A stretch of DNA of 35,020 bases, from NCBI RefSeq assembly GCF_002940065.1, contig NZ_MDEJ01000006.1, positions 1 through 35,020 on the forward strand. The letters are read 5' to 3'. Each line of letters starts with the position of its first letter. Position 1 is the stretch's first letter. This DNA comes from Xanthomonas populi (GTDB lineage: Bacteria; Pseudomonadota; Gammaproteobacteria; Xanthomonadales; Xanthomonadaceae). The translations under genes were made by a program, and so were the position numbers. Below, piece after piece: positions 1 to 8,317 of the stretch. The notes under the pieces are model-generated. The model saw nothing but the letters and a program-made list of their open reading frames with translations. It was not told where the DNA came from and made no database searches.

Positions 1-3000
1 AGATCGCTGATTTTTTGAAGGTATGGTCATCATCCAGTGCGTGTCACCACGGCTACGACTTGGTTGTTCGAGGTGCCCACTACTGACCGTCACTTCACCG
101 CCCATTGCCGCCGCCAGTTCGCGACAGATCGCCAACCCCAGGCCGCTACCGCCATGCCTTGCAAGCGTGAGCGCGCCCTCGGCCTGCTCAAAGCGCTGGA
201 ACAAGCGCCCGCGCTGTTCTGCGCTCATGCCTGGGCCGGTATCGCGCACTTGCATCCGGATGCCTTGCTTGTGGCCTTGCGGCAGCACTGAGACACGCAA
301 ACTCACACCCCCGCGCTCAGTGAACTTGACCGCGTTGAACACCAGGTTGAGCAGGATCTGCTGCACCCTGCTGGCATCGCCATGCAGTGCCGGCGGCAAC
401 GCATCATCCAGCTCGCACTCGAAGGCCAACTGCTTTTGCTCGGCACTCGGGCGCACCAGCTCAGCCACTTGCATGATCAGCTGACGCAGATCGAAATCGC
501 GGTAATCCAATGGCAGCTTGCCGGCCTCGATCCGCGCCAGATCCAACGCATCGTTGACCAGCCGCAGCAAATGTTTGCCCGCCGACTGGATCGCGCTGGC
601 ATAGCCTTGCTGACGTCCATCCAACGGCGTCTGCAACAGCAACTCACTCATCCCCAGCACACCGGTCATCGGCGTACGCACCTCGTGCCCCAACGTCGCA
701 AGAAACCGCGTCTTGGCCTGCGATGCCTGTTCAGCAAGTTCGCGTTTGTGTTGCGCAAGTTGCCATTGCGCACGCATGCGCACACGGCGGCGGTAGGCGG
801 CGGCAAGCAATGCGCTCAGCAGCAATCCCAGCAGGCAGATCAGCGCGATGCCGACATCGCTGCGCCACCACGGCGGATTGACCGTAAATCGCAGCGAGCG
901 CACCTGCGAGCGATTGCCTAGGGGGTCCACTCCCTGCAGCGCGAGCTCGTAGTTCCCAGCAGGCAAACTGGCAAATTCGCGGATCCCGGCGTTGCCCGAC
1001 GGTTGCCACTCCGTATCGAAGCCTTTCAAGAAACTACGATAACGATTGGAAAGCGGATCGCTGTACGACAGCAGACGGCTAACGACCTGCAACTGCCGAT
1101 CCCCGGGACCCAACTGAAACGGGCGATCCATTGGCAATGCGATGCGTGCGCCATTGCGTAGCACGCTGACATGTTCCAACTGCAATGCCGGAACAAACGG
1201 TGCGATATCGGGCATTGCGGTATCCAGCAACACGGTAGAGCCATCGCTAGTTGCTCCGATCAAGGTGTCGCCCGCCATCAGCAGGCAATGCTGAACGAAC
1301 TCCTGACTGGTCAATCCATCGCGCGTGCCGATATTGCGCAGCCGTGCCGGCGTCACCGAGGGATCGATCCGCCAGAGTCCACGCAAGCTGGAAATCCAGA
1401 CCCTGCCACGCGGGTCGATCTGCATTGCTGAGGCGTCGAACCCCGCCAGACCGTCGGCTTCGCCCACCTGGCGCACACGCGTCCAGCGTGTTGCGGTTTT
1501 TTCCCATTGTTCCGCACCGGTGGCACGGTACACCCACACCGTCTCCGGCGATTGGCTGGCAAACGCCTGGATCGGCGTCCCTTCGAAACCTGCAACCGGC
1601 ACAAAGTGGCCAGAGGCGTCGTCCCACGCAAACATGCCGCCCTCGCCCGCAACCCAGACACGCCCGTCCGGGCCTTGTTCAAGCTGCTGTACAGCGATGT
1701 CGCTTAGGCCGTGCAAGTCTTGCTGAGTGATGCGCTGCAAGACACGGCCGCTACGTAAATCGCGCTGCTGCACCATGTCGATGAATGCCATCCACACCGT
1801 GTCGCCCTGCTCGATGATCCAGTCCGGCGCCGATAGCGCGGATGCCGGTTCGGGGCCATCGGACGGCCAGTGGATGAACTCGCCGGTGCGCAGATCCATC
1901 CGTGAAAGACCAAAACTCAAATTTCCCAGCCACACACGTTGCAGGCGATCCTCCAGCGCCGACACCAGCTCCATGCCCTTGAGATGTGGCGACTGCAGAC
2001 CTGTCTGAAACTTGTCGCCTGTGCTTGGATCAACGCGCAACAAGCGACCTTCTGCATCGACTTGCCACAAGCCGCCAGACCGTGTGGCAGGTGCCAGGTT
2101 GCAATAGATGGCGTCGCCATTCGGCAAGGCAGGCTTGAGCACGGCACTACGCTTCCAATCCGCCGGCAAATACCCAAGACCGGTGCCATGCATCGGAACC
2201 CACAGCCCGCCATCTGCAGCTCCCAGCAGGCCGATGACATTGCGACGTGACAATGGACCCTCGCCGCTGAAAGCAGGCACTGGTGGACGCTCGCCGCGCG
2301 TTCGCCACAGACCGCGTCCGCTCCCCAGCCAGAATTCGCCGTCCGGAGCAGCTACTGCGCCCCAGAACTCGTTGCCGGGACCGAACATAGTCCCCCACGC
2401 GAACGGATGCCATCGATCATCTGGCCCCATGACATGCAATCCCGACTCGCTGCCCAACCACAGGCGGTCCCCGGCCCATTGCAGACCGAAGATGGCCGAC
2501 TGCCGGTTCGGTTCGTCCGGGACATATTCGCGACGCAGATGTTTCCCGTCGTAATAGGCAAGTCCGTTACTGGTTGCGATCCACAGCCGCTGCCGGTTGT
2601 CCGCCGCAAGATTCATGACCATGGCCTGGTCGAGATCGCCATCGACCGCACCTAGATCCAGTGACGACATCGCCCCTGAAGCATCGATGCGAACCAGCGC
2701 GCCGGTCGTGGTTCCGGCCCAGATACCACCGTCAAACGCAGCGATGCTGTAGATCTCGCCGTCCTTCAGCATTGGATAATCGGCAGTGCGATAGTGCCGA
2801 AAGTGGCTTCGTCCAGCATCCATGACGCTCAGCGTCTTGCCGCAGCCGATCCATATCCTGTCCAGCGCGTCGATATGCAGCGCCTGGATCGCGTTGCAGG
2901 GCAACGACGCGGGGTTGGACGGATCGTGTCTCCAGGTCCTGAATCCTGCGCCGTCGTACCGCACCAAACCATCCAGGGTGCCAAGCCACAGATAGCCGGC

Positions 3001-3144
3001 ACGATCCTGGTGGATCGCAACCACCATGGTCGATGGGAGTCCGTCGCTGGGGCCCACGATCCGGAAACGCGGAATCTCCGGAATCTTTGCCGTACAGGGC
3101 AAGACGCCCAGAAGCAAGACCAGCACAACAATGAGCGCACGCAT
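1..3144 (-). CDS. Membrane-bound sensor histidine kinase with two-component propeller sensor region (3' end outside window)
   Basis: The frame is open from an ATG at 3144 to the window edge (at least 1048 residues), so the C-terminus is missing. Residues 1-19 look like a signal peptide. Residues about 30-690 hold repeated Reg_prop blades, for example residues 51-65 with the YLWLGTLDGLVRYDG pattern, expected to fold as periplasmic beta-propellers. A Y_Y_Y domain follows near 700-745, then one membrane segment at about 765-787. The HisKA domain has the phospho-accepting His820 in GHEVRTP, and the HATPase has an N box (LLNLVFNAVKFTE), DTGPGM and GSGLGLAI. Such kinases sense a periplasmic ligand, often linked to nutrient use; the ligand here is unknown. 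A receiver domain may follow beyond the edge (hybrid kinase). The gene is divergent from yceI, with 95 bp between them. Confidence 0.88.
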   Translation of the reverse strand, partial: MRALIVVLVLLLGVLPCTAKIPEIPRFRIVGPSDGLPSTMVVAIHQDRAGYLWLGTLDGLVRYDGAGFRTWRHDPSNPASLPCNAIQALHIDALDRIWIGCGKTLSVMDAGRSHFRHYRTADYPMLKDGEIYSIAAFDGGIWAGTTTGALVRIDASGAMSSLDLGAVDGDLDQAMVMNLAADNRQRLWIATSNGLAYYDGKHLRREYVPDEPNRQSAIFGLQWAGDRLWLGSESGLHVMGPDDRWHPFAWGTMFGPGNEFWGAVAAPDGEFWLGSGRGLWRTRGERPPVPAFSGEGPLSRRNVIGLLGAADGGLWVPMHGTGLGYLPADWKRSAVLKPALPNGDAIYCNLAPATRSGGLWQVDAEGRLLRVDPSTGDKFQTGLQSPHLKGMELVSALEDRLQRVWLGNLSFGLSRMDLRTGEFIHWPSDGPEPASALSAPDWIIEQGDTVWMAFIDMVQQRDLRSGRVLQRITQQDLHGLSDIAVQQLEQGPDGRVWVAGEGGMFAWDDASGHFVPVAGFEGTPIQAFASQSPETVWVYRATGAEQWEKTATRWTRVRQVGEADGLAGFDASAMQIDPRGRVWISSLRGLWRIDPSVTPARLRNIGTRDGLTSQEFVQHCLLMAGDTLIGATSDGSTVLLDTAMPDIAPFVPALQLEHVSVLRNGARIALPMDRPFQLGPGDRQLQVVSRLLSYSDPLSNRYRSFLKGFDTEWQPSGNAGIREFASLPAGNYELALQGVDPLGNRSQVRSLRFTVNPPWWRSDVGIALICLLGLLLSALLAAAYRRRVRMRAQWQLAQHKRELAEQASQAKTRFLATLGHEVRTPMTGVLGMSELLLQTPLDGRQQGYASAIQSAGKHLLRLVNDALDLARIEAGKLPLDYRDFDLRQLIMQVAELVRPSAEQKQLAFECELDDALPPALHGDASRVQQILLNLVFNAVKFTERGGVSLRVSVLPQGHKQGIRMQVRDTGPGMSAEQRGRLFQRFEQAEGALTLARHGGSGLGLAICRELAAAMGGEVTVSSGHLEQPSRSRGDTHWMMTIPSKNQRS

Positions 3145-3227
3145 GTGGGCATCCTTTCCACGTCCAGCCCGCATGCTCGCAACGGATCGTTGCGAGCGCA
3201 AGCCCAGCGCAGCGCAGCGGGAATGCC

Positions 3228-3233
3228 TAGAAT
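3228..3233 (+). promoter_or_regulatory. Possible -10 box (TAGAAT) just before yceI
   Basis: TAGAAT ends only 6 nt before the yceI ATG at 3240. If it is a real -10 box, transcription would begin at or next to the start codon and give a leaderless mRNA. No clear Shine-Dalgarno sequence precedes the ATG, which fits, but no convincing -35 box is seen. This is inference from position only. Confidence 0.3.
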
Positions 3234-3239
3234 CCGCCA

Positions 3240-3908
3240 ATGACAACAATCGCCCGCCTGCTGGTCCTTTCTGCTCTGGTAACGACCAGCCTTGCCGCCA
3301 CCGCCGCGCCGGCGCGTTATGCGCTGGATCCGGTGCATACCCGGGTGCTGTTCGCAGTCGAACATGCCGGATTTTCGAAGGCATTGGGCACCGTTTCCGG
3401 AAGTAGCGGCACGCTGATCTTCGATCCGGACGACTGGGCCGCAGCGCGGCTGGACGTCACCGTGCCGCTGCACCGCGCCGACCTGGGCGACGCCAAGTGG
3501 AACGAAGCCACACTGGCACGCAACCTGCTCGACGCCAAGCGGTTTCCCGACGCGCATTTCGTCTCCACGCGGGTGGCGGTCAGCGGCGAAAACCAGGCCA
3601 AGGTCAGCGGTAATCTGACCCTGCATGGGGTCACCCGCCCGGTCACCCTGGACGTCACCCTCAATGCGCTCAAACGTCATCCGCTGCCGCTGTTTCGACG
3701 CACCGCCGGGTTCTCAGCCACTGCCACACTGAGCCGGGCGGAGTTCGGCATCGACGCGTGGAAATCAATGATCGGCGACGCGGTGGAACTGCGCATCGAA
3801 GCCGAAGCCGTGCGCGAAGGCCGCGCTGAAGACGACGCGCCACAACCACAACCACAAAGCGTACCCGCCGCCCCTGACCCTGCCACCAGCCCGGAATCGG
3901 GAGCATGA
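3240..3908 (+). CDS. YceI family periplasmic lipid-binding protein (first copy)
   Basis: A 222-residue protein with a signal peptide of about 22 residues, then the YceI beta-barrel: YALDPVHTRVLFAVEHAGFSKALG at the start, and GNLTLHGVTRPVTLDVTL and RAEFGIDAW further on, as in the family. YceI proteins bind polyisoprenoid-type lipids in the periplasm; the physiological role is not settled. The last 25 or so residues form a Pro/Gln-rich tail not needed for the fold. Its stop overlaps the start of the cytochrome b561 gene by 4 nt (ATGA), so the two are probably translationally coupled. The pairing of yceI with a b561-type cytochrome is the same as in E. coli yceJ-yceI. Confidence 0.9.
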   Translation: MTTIARLLVLSALVTTSLAATAAPARYALDPVHTRVLFAVEHAGFSKALGTVSGSSGTLIFDPDDWAAARLDVTVPLHRADLGDAKWNEATLARNLLDAKRFPDAHFVSTRVAVSGENQAKVSGNLTLHGVTRPVTLDVTLNALKRHPLPLFRRTAGFSATATLSRAEFGIDAWKSMIGDAVELRIEAEAVREGRAEDDAPQPQPQSVPAAPDPATSPESGA

Positions 3909-4468
3909 CCCTGAAGAATGTCGAACGTTGGGGCGGTGTCAGCCAGACCCTGCACTGGCTGATCGCACTGCTGATCCTGGTGCTGGGCATTGTCGGTCTG
4001 ACCATGGGCGAATTGCCCAAGACGCCGAAATACTTCTGGGTCTACACGGCGCACAAATCGGTGGGCCTGACCGTGTTGGCACTGGTGATCGTACGGCTGG
4101 GCTGGCGCATCTGCGCGGGCGCGCCGCCGCCGGTGGCCGGCACCCCGCGCTGGCAGGAACGCATCGCCGGGCTAACCCATTGGTTACTGTACGCGATGAT
4201 CTTTGCGATGCCGCTGTCGGGCTGGTTGTACGACTCCACCAGCGGCCTGCGCCCGTTCCGTTGGTTTGGCCTGTTTGCCGTCCCCAAGCTCAGCCCGCCG
4301 GACGACCAATTGCGCGCGATTGCGCACTTCATCCACGAGTGGGGTTTCTGGTTGTTGATTGCCGTCGTGCTGGCGCATGCCGGCGCTGCGCTTTACCACC
4401 ACCTGTTCCAGCGTGATGCCACCTTGGTGCGGATGTTGCCGCGCGGTTGGCTCTCTTCCAAACCCTAA
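3905..4468 (+). CDS. Cytochrome b561 family protein
   Basis: A 187-residue, four-helix inner-membrane di-heme b cytochrome of the CybB/YceJ type. His17 (LHW), His50 (AHKSVG), His144 and His158 sit at the spacing of the four heme ligands known in E. coli CybB, including the 14-residue step between the last two. The hydrophobic stretches lie near residues 15-34, 52-69, 90-108 and 147-166. CybB oxidises ubiquinol and can pass electrons to superoxide; for this paralogue the acceptor is unknown. It lies between two yceI genes, overlapping the first by 4 nt, with the second 11 nt downstream, which makes one operon. Confidence 0.92.
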   Translation: MTLKNVERWGGVSQTLHWLIALLILVLGIVGLTMGELPKTPKYFWVYTAHKSVGLTVLALVIVRLGWRICAGAPPPVAGTPRWQERIAGLTHWLLYAMIFAMPLSGWLYDSTSGLRPFRWFGLFAVPKLSPPDDQLRAIAHFIHEWGFWLLIAVVLAHAGAALYHHLFQRDATLVRMLPRGWLSSKP

Positions 4469-4479
4469 AGGACTCCCCC

Positions 4480-5049
4480 ATGTCGTCCAGGTTGTTCGTC
4501 TCTCCCCTGCTGGTCGCTGCTTCGTTGGTGGCCACCTTCGCTGCCGCACCAGGGCTGGCCGCCGACTATGTACAGGCGCCCGGCTCGTCGCTGGTGTTTG
4601 CCAGCAAGTACGACGGCGAAGTCTTCACCGGCAAGTTCCCCGGTTTCGACACAACGCTGAGTTTCGACCCCGCCAATCTTGCCGGCGCCAAACTCGACAT
4701 GCGCATCCCGCTGGCCGGTGCCGTCAGCGGCAACGGCGACCGCGATTCCACCCTGCAGGGGCCGGACTTCTTCAACGTCGCCAAGTTCGCCACTGCGCGC
4801 TACCGCGCCGACACATTCCGCGCACTCGGCGGCAACCAGTACGCCGCAGACGGCACCCTGGAACTGCGCGGCGTCAGCAAGCCGGTCACGCTGACCTTCA
4901 CCTGGACACCCGGCGCGCAGCCGGTGCTGGCCGGCAAGGCGGTGGTGAAGCGGCTGGACTTCGGCGTGGGCGGCGGCGACTGGGCCGACACCAAGACCAT
5001 TCCCAACGAAACCGCGATCAGCACCAAGGTCGTTTTCACTGCGAAGTAA
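4480..5049 (+). CDS. YceI family periplasmic protein (second copy)
   Basis: A 189-residue protein starting at the ATG at 4480, chosen over an upstream in-frame start inside the cytochrome gene because AAAGGA precedes it and because it gives a clean signal peptide ending near residue 27 (GLA/ADY). The YceI barrel follows: SLVFASKYDGEVFTGKF, GAKLDMRIPL, GTLELRGVSKPVTLTFTW and RLDFGVGGGDWADT. It is clearly diverged from the first copy, so this is an old paralogue pair rather than a recent duplication. It is presumably co-transcribed with the cytochrome b561 gene. Its function is likely periplasmic lipid or quinone-like isoprenoid binding; this is family knowledge, not shown here. Confidence 0.9.
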   Translation: MSSRLFVSPLLVAASLVATFAAAPGLAADYVQAPGSSLVFASKYDGEVFTGKFPGFDTTLSFDPANLAGAKLDMRIPLAGAVSGNGDRDSTLQGPDFFNVAKFATARYRADTFRALGGNQYAADGTLELRGVSKPVTLTFTWTPGAQPVLAGKAVVKRLDFGVGGGDWADTKTIPNETAISTKVVFTAK

Positions 5050-5228
5050 CGCCACCGGCGCGTTCGCTATCAACCGATCGCTCGGTCGCGCTTGGCAACG
5101 TCCTGTGGCTGCTGCTTAACGTGTCCGAGCGGCGCAGGCGCGCACCGGCCTCGCCCATCTGACGTGCAATCGCTTCATAACTGCCTTCAGTCCATCACCA
5201 GACGCTGACCAGGTCGGCGAGCGCCGCA

Positions 5229-5462
5229 TCAGCGCACGGCAGCATTCAACCACTCTCGCAAACGCCGACTGTCGAACGACCACTCCAACTCGCGCCCGTC
5301 CGCCTCGCGCAGCACCGGAACACGCTCGCCATAAGCGGACTCAAGCGCCGCATCGCCATCGATAAAGACGCTGCTGAACTCGCCCGCGCGCGCCTGCGCC
5401 AGAAGTTCCACAGCCTGGTCGCACAAGTGGCAATCGTCGCGCTGGTAGAGGATCAAGGCCAT
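5229..5462 (-). CDS. Glutaredoxin family protein (DUF836 type)
   Basis: A 77-residue protein with a thioredoxin-like beginning (ALILYQRDDCHLC) and a CxxC redox motif at Cys11-Cys14. A cis-proline follows in ERVPVL, and the C-terminus has the SFDSRRLREWL helix. This matches the small glutaredoxin-like DUF836 family, which is presumed to act in thiol-disulfide exchange in the cytoplasm. It is encoded alone, divergent from sdaA with about 85 bp between them. The specific partner is unknown. Confidence 0.8.
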   Translation of the reverse strand: MALILYQRDDCHLCDQAVELLAQARAGEFSSVFIDGDAALESAYGERVPVLREADGRELEWSFDSRRLREWLNAAVR

Positions 5463-5510
5463 CGGAAGGTCCTATGCTGCGCTGCAGCCGTGCCGCAATC
5501 GCCGACCGAC

Positions 5511-5516
5511 TAGAAT
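5511..5516 (+). promoter_or_regulatory. Possible -10 box of sdaA
   Basis: TAGAAT lies 31 nt upstream of the sdaA ATG in the 85-bp gap between divergent genes. Its position fits a -10 element. No strong -35 is visible. Confidence 0.3.
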
Positions 5517-5547
5517 AGCGGCCTTTACGCTCACCTCTTCGGCAAGC

Positions 5548-6923
5548 ATGGCTGTCAGCACGTTCGACCTGTTCAAGATCGGCATCGGTCCGAGTTCCTC
5601 CCACACCGTGGGGCCGATGCGCGCTGCCGAGCGCTTCGTGCATCGCTGGCTGCTCGACGCCGGCCGCTTGCAAGAGGTGGTACGCATCCGCGCCGAGGTG
5701 TTCGGCTCGCTGGCGTTGACCGGCCGCGGCCATGGCACCGACAAGGCCCTGCTGCTCGGACTGGAAGGCCACCGCCCCAACCTGATCGACCCGGACACCA
5801 TCCCCGCAACGCTCGATCGCATCGGCGCCAGCAAGCGCATCAGCTTGATGGGCCAGCACGCCATCGGCTTCGACGAAAAACGCGATCTGCCGATGAACAA
5901 GCGGCAGAAACTGCCGTACCACACCAACGGCATGCGCTTTACCGCCTACGACGCCAATGAGGCTGTGATCGCCACGCGCGATTACTACTCGGTCGGCGGC
6001 GGTTTTGTCGTCAACCAGGAAGATGCCGCAGACGATCGCATCGTGGCCGATGAAACCCCGCTGCCCTACCCCTTCCTCAGTGGCGACGAACTGCTCGCGC
6101 AATGCGCGCGCAGCGGCTTGAGCATCGCCGCACTGATGTTCGAAAACGAAAAGAGCTGGCGCAGCGAAGACGACATTCGCGCCGGCCTGCGCGAACTCTG
6201 GGCGGCGATGCAGTCCTGCGTGGAGCGCGGCATCGGCCAGGAAGGCACGCTCCCCGGTGGCCTGAACGTCTCGCGGCGTGCACCGGCGTTGTATCGCGAA
6301 CTGTCGTCCAAACCGGAAGCGGCAATGCGCGATCCGTTGACCACGCTGGACTGGGTCAACCTGTACGCGCTCGCCGTCAACGAAGAGAACGCCGCCGGTG
6401 GCCGCGTGGTCACCGCGCCCACCAACGGTGCGGCAGGCATCATTCCCTCGGTGCTGCATTACTTCGATCGCTTCTGCCCCGGCGCATCCGAGCAGCGCAT
6501 CTTCGACTTCCTGCTCACCGCTGCGGCCATCGGCATTCTCTACAAGGAAAATGCCTCCATTTCCGGCGCCGAGGTCGGTTGCCAGGGCGAAGTGGGCGTG
6601 GCCTGTTCGATGGCGGCTGGCGGCCTGGTCGCCGCGGCAATCCCGGACAGATCGAAAACGCGGCGGAAATCGGCATGGAACACAATCTTGGTCTCACCTG
6701 CGACCCGATCGGTGGCCTGGTGCAGATCCCGTGCATCGAACGCAACGCGATGGGCGCAGTGAAGGCGATCAATGCCAGCCGCATGGCCATGCGCGGCGAC
6801 GGCAAGCACAAGGTATCGCTGGACAAGGTCATCAAGACCATGCGCGACACCGGCCGCGATATGCAGGACAAGTACAAGGAAACCAGTCGGGGCGGACTGG
6901 CGGTGAACGTGATCGAATGCTGA
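5548..6923 (+). pseudogene. sdaA: L-serine ammonia-lyase (L-serine dehydratase), frameshifted
   Basis: Iron-sulfur L-serine dehydratase, which turns L-serine into pyruvate and ammonia. The first frame runs from the ATG at 5548 (GIGPSSSHTVGPMRAAERF, then the catalytic domain with [16 protein letters not shown]) and remains correct through [21 protein letters not shown] near 6636. The family sequence then continues in another frame ([37 protein letters not shown]) to 6923. Comparison with E. coli SdaA spacing (GLAELLGASPEQ) implies that 7 nt were lost at about 6636/6637; restoring them gives 460 residues, the usual length. The two late cluster cysteines (LTC and IPC) lie after the break, so the truncated product should lack a working Fe-S centre. 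The frameshifted product would end at 6762. It could be a sequencing error, but a 7-nt loss is unusual for one. Confidence 0.88.
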
Positions 6924-7121
6924 GCCTGGTCTGTGTCATCGCCTAAGCGCAGCAGCGGTGCGGCGGTAACAGCGTGCCGCACTCGCAAGCGATGCCACCC
7001 GCAGCAACACGAACCGAGGCGATCTACCGCAGCGTCCGCTGACGCAATCGCCTCGCACGCTGTACGTCTCCACCACATCCGGCCGTGTAACGTCGAAGAC
7101 TGAATTTCGACGGAGATCGCG

Positions 7122-8117
7122 ATGCGACAGCGTGTTTGTACTCTCGCCCTGGCCATGGCCTGCGGCCCATTGATGGCACAGGAAGCCAGCTATGGCCCAC
7201 GCCTGGAAGGCTTCGACTACCTGTACCCGGTCAAGACCTTCGCGTTCACTTCACAACAGCAGCCGCTGGAAATGGCGTACCTGGATGTCGCGCCAACCGG
7301 CAAACCCAACAGGCGTACCGCAGTGCTGCTGCATGGCAAGAACTTCTGCGCCGCCACCTGGGAGCAGACCATTGCAGCATTAAGCAACTCCGGTTACCGC
7401 GTCATCGCCCCGGACCAGGTGGGCTTTTGCAAATCCAGCAAGCCGGCGGCCTATCAGTTTTCCTTTGCGCAGCTGGCCGACAACACGCAGGCATTGCTGA
7501 AAAACTTGGGCATCGAACGTGCGGTAGTCGTCGGTCATTCGATGGGCGGTATGCTCGCCATCCGTTATGCGCTGATGTATCCGCAGGCCGCCGACCATTT
7601 GGCGCTGGTCGACCCGATCGGCCTGGAAGACTGGAAGGCCGAAGGCATTCCGTGGCGTAGCGTCGATGCCTGGTACGACAACGAACTGAAAATCAGTTTC
7701 GAGCGGATCAAGAAGTATCAGAGAGAGGCCTACTACGCTGGCCAATGGAAGCCCGAGTTCGAACGCTGGGCGCGCATGCAGGCCGGCATGTTGCTGGGCA
7801 ACGGCAAGCAGGCCGTCGCCTGGAATCAGGCGCTGACCTACGACATGGTGTTCAACCAGCCGGTGGTCTACGAACTGCCCAAACTTGCCGTACCGACCAC
7901 GTTGTTTATCGGACTCAAGGACCGCACCGCGATCGGCAAGGACACCGCGCCGCCGGAGGTCAAGGCACGCGTCGGTGACTACACCACGCTTGGCAAGCGT
8001 GCCGCCGAGGCGATTCCGAATGCGAAACTCGTCGAGTTTGCCGACCTTGGGCATTCGCCACAGGTGCAGGACACGAAGCGTTTCAATGCGGCGTTATTGA
8101 AGGCGATTGCGCAGTAA
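7122..8117 (+). CDS. Exported alpha/beta hydrolase
   Basis: A 331-residue protein with a signal peptide of about 19 residues (ending near LMA-Q). The alpha/beta hydrolase fold shows the oxyanion HGKNF segment at about 71, the nucleophile elbow GHSMGG with Ser140, the acid in GLKDRTAIG and the catalytic His in DLGHSPQ near the C-terminus. GGAG at 7112-7115 sits 6 nt before the ATG and supports this start. The family includes esterases, haloalkane dehalogenase-like and epoxide hydrolase-like enzymes; the substrate cannot be read from the sequence. It is a single-gene unit, convergent with hom downstream. Confidence 0.88.
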   Translation: MRQRVCTLALAMACGPLMAQEASYGPRLEGFDYLYPVKTFAFTSQQQPLEMAYLDVAPTGKPNRRTAVLLHGKNFCAATWEQTIAALSNSGYRVIAPDQVGFCKSSKPAAYQFSFAQLADNTQALLKNLGIERAVVVGHSMGGMLAIRYALMYPQAADHLALVDPIGLEDWKAEGIPWRSVDAWYDNELKISFERIKKYQREAYYAGQWKPEFERWARMQAGMLLGNGKQAVAWNQALTYDMVFNQPVVYELPKLAVPTTLFIGLKDRTAIGKDTAPPEVKARVGDYTTLGKRAAEAIPNAKLVEFADLGHSPQVQDTKRFNAALLKAIAQ

Positions 8118-8282
8118 GGAGTGCCAGCGGCAATACGATTGGCATGGCCTACGCGTCCGTGAAAGCTGCAGCTCGCCAACAGGCGCGCTGCAGCCGGATG
8201 CGCTTCAACGCGCAGCGCGGGCAGCAGGTCATCAGTGCACGCAACGACGCGTCCGACGACACGCGCACCGGCAACCGAGTTC

Positions 8283-8310
8283 AAAAAGCGGTCACACCTG
8301 TCCACTTTTT
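8283..8310. terminator. Possible bidirectional terminator between the hydrolase gene and hom
   Basis: AAAAAGCGG at 8283-8291 pairs with CCACTTTTT at 8302-8310 with one mismatch and a 10-nt loop, giving a stem with an A run on one side and a T run on the other. It lies just past both converging genes (ends at 8117 and 8318). The stem is weak, so the call is tentative. Confidence 0.3.
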
Positions 8311-8317
8311 CAACCAA

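Noticed and set aside
3082-3144. Lipoprotein signal for the sensor kinase (VLPC near residue 17)
   Set aside because: Proline just before the cysteine does not fit the lipobox, and an ordinary signal peptide is enough to explain the N-terminus.
6958-6982. Hairpin GTGCGGC/GCCGCAC after sdaA as terminator
   Set aside because: 7-bp stem with an 11-nt loop and no T run; not enough for a terminator call.
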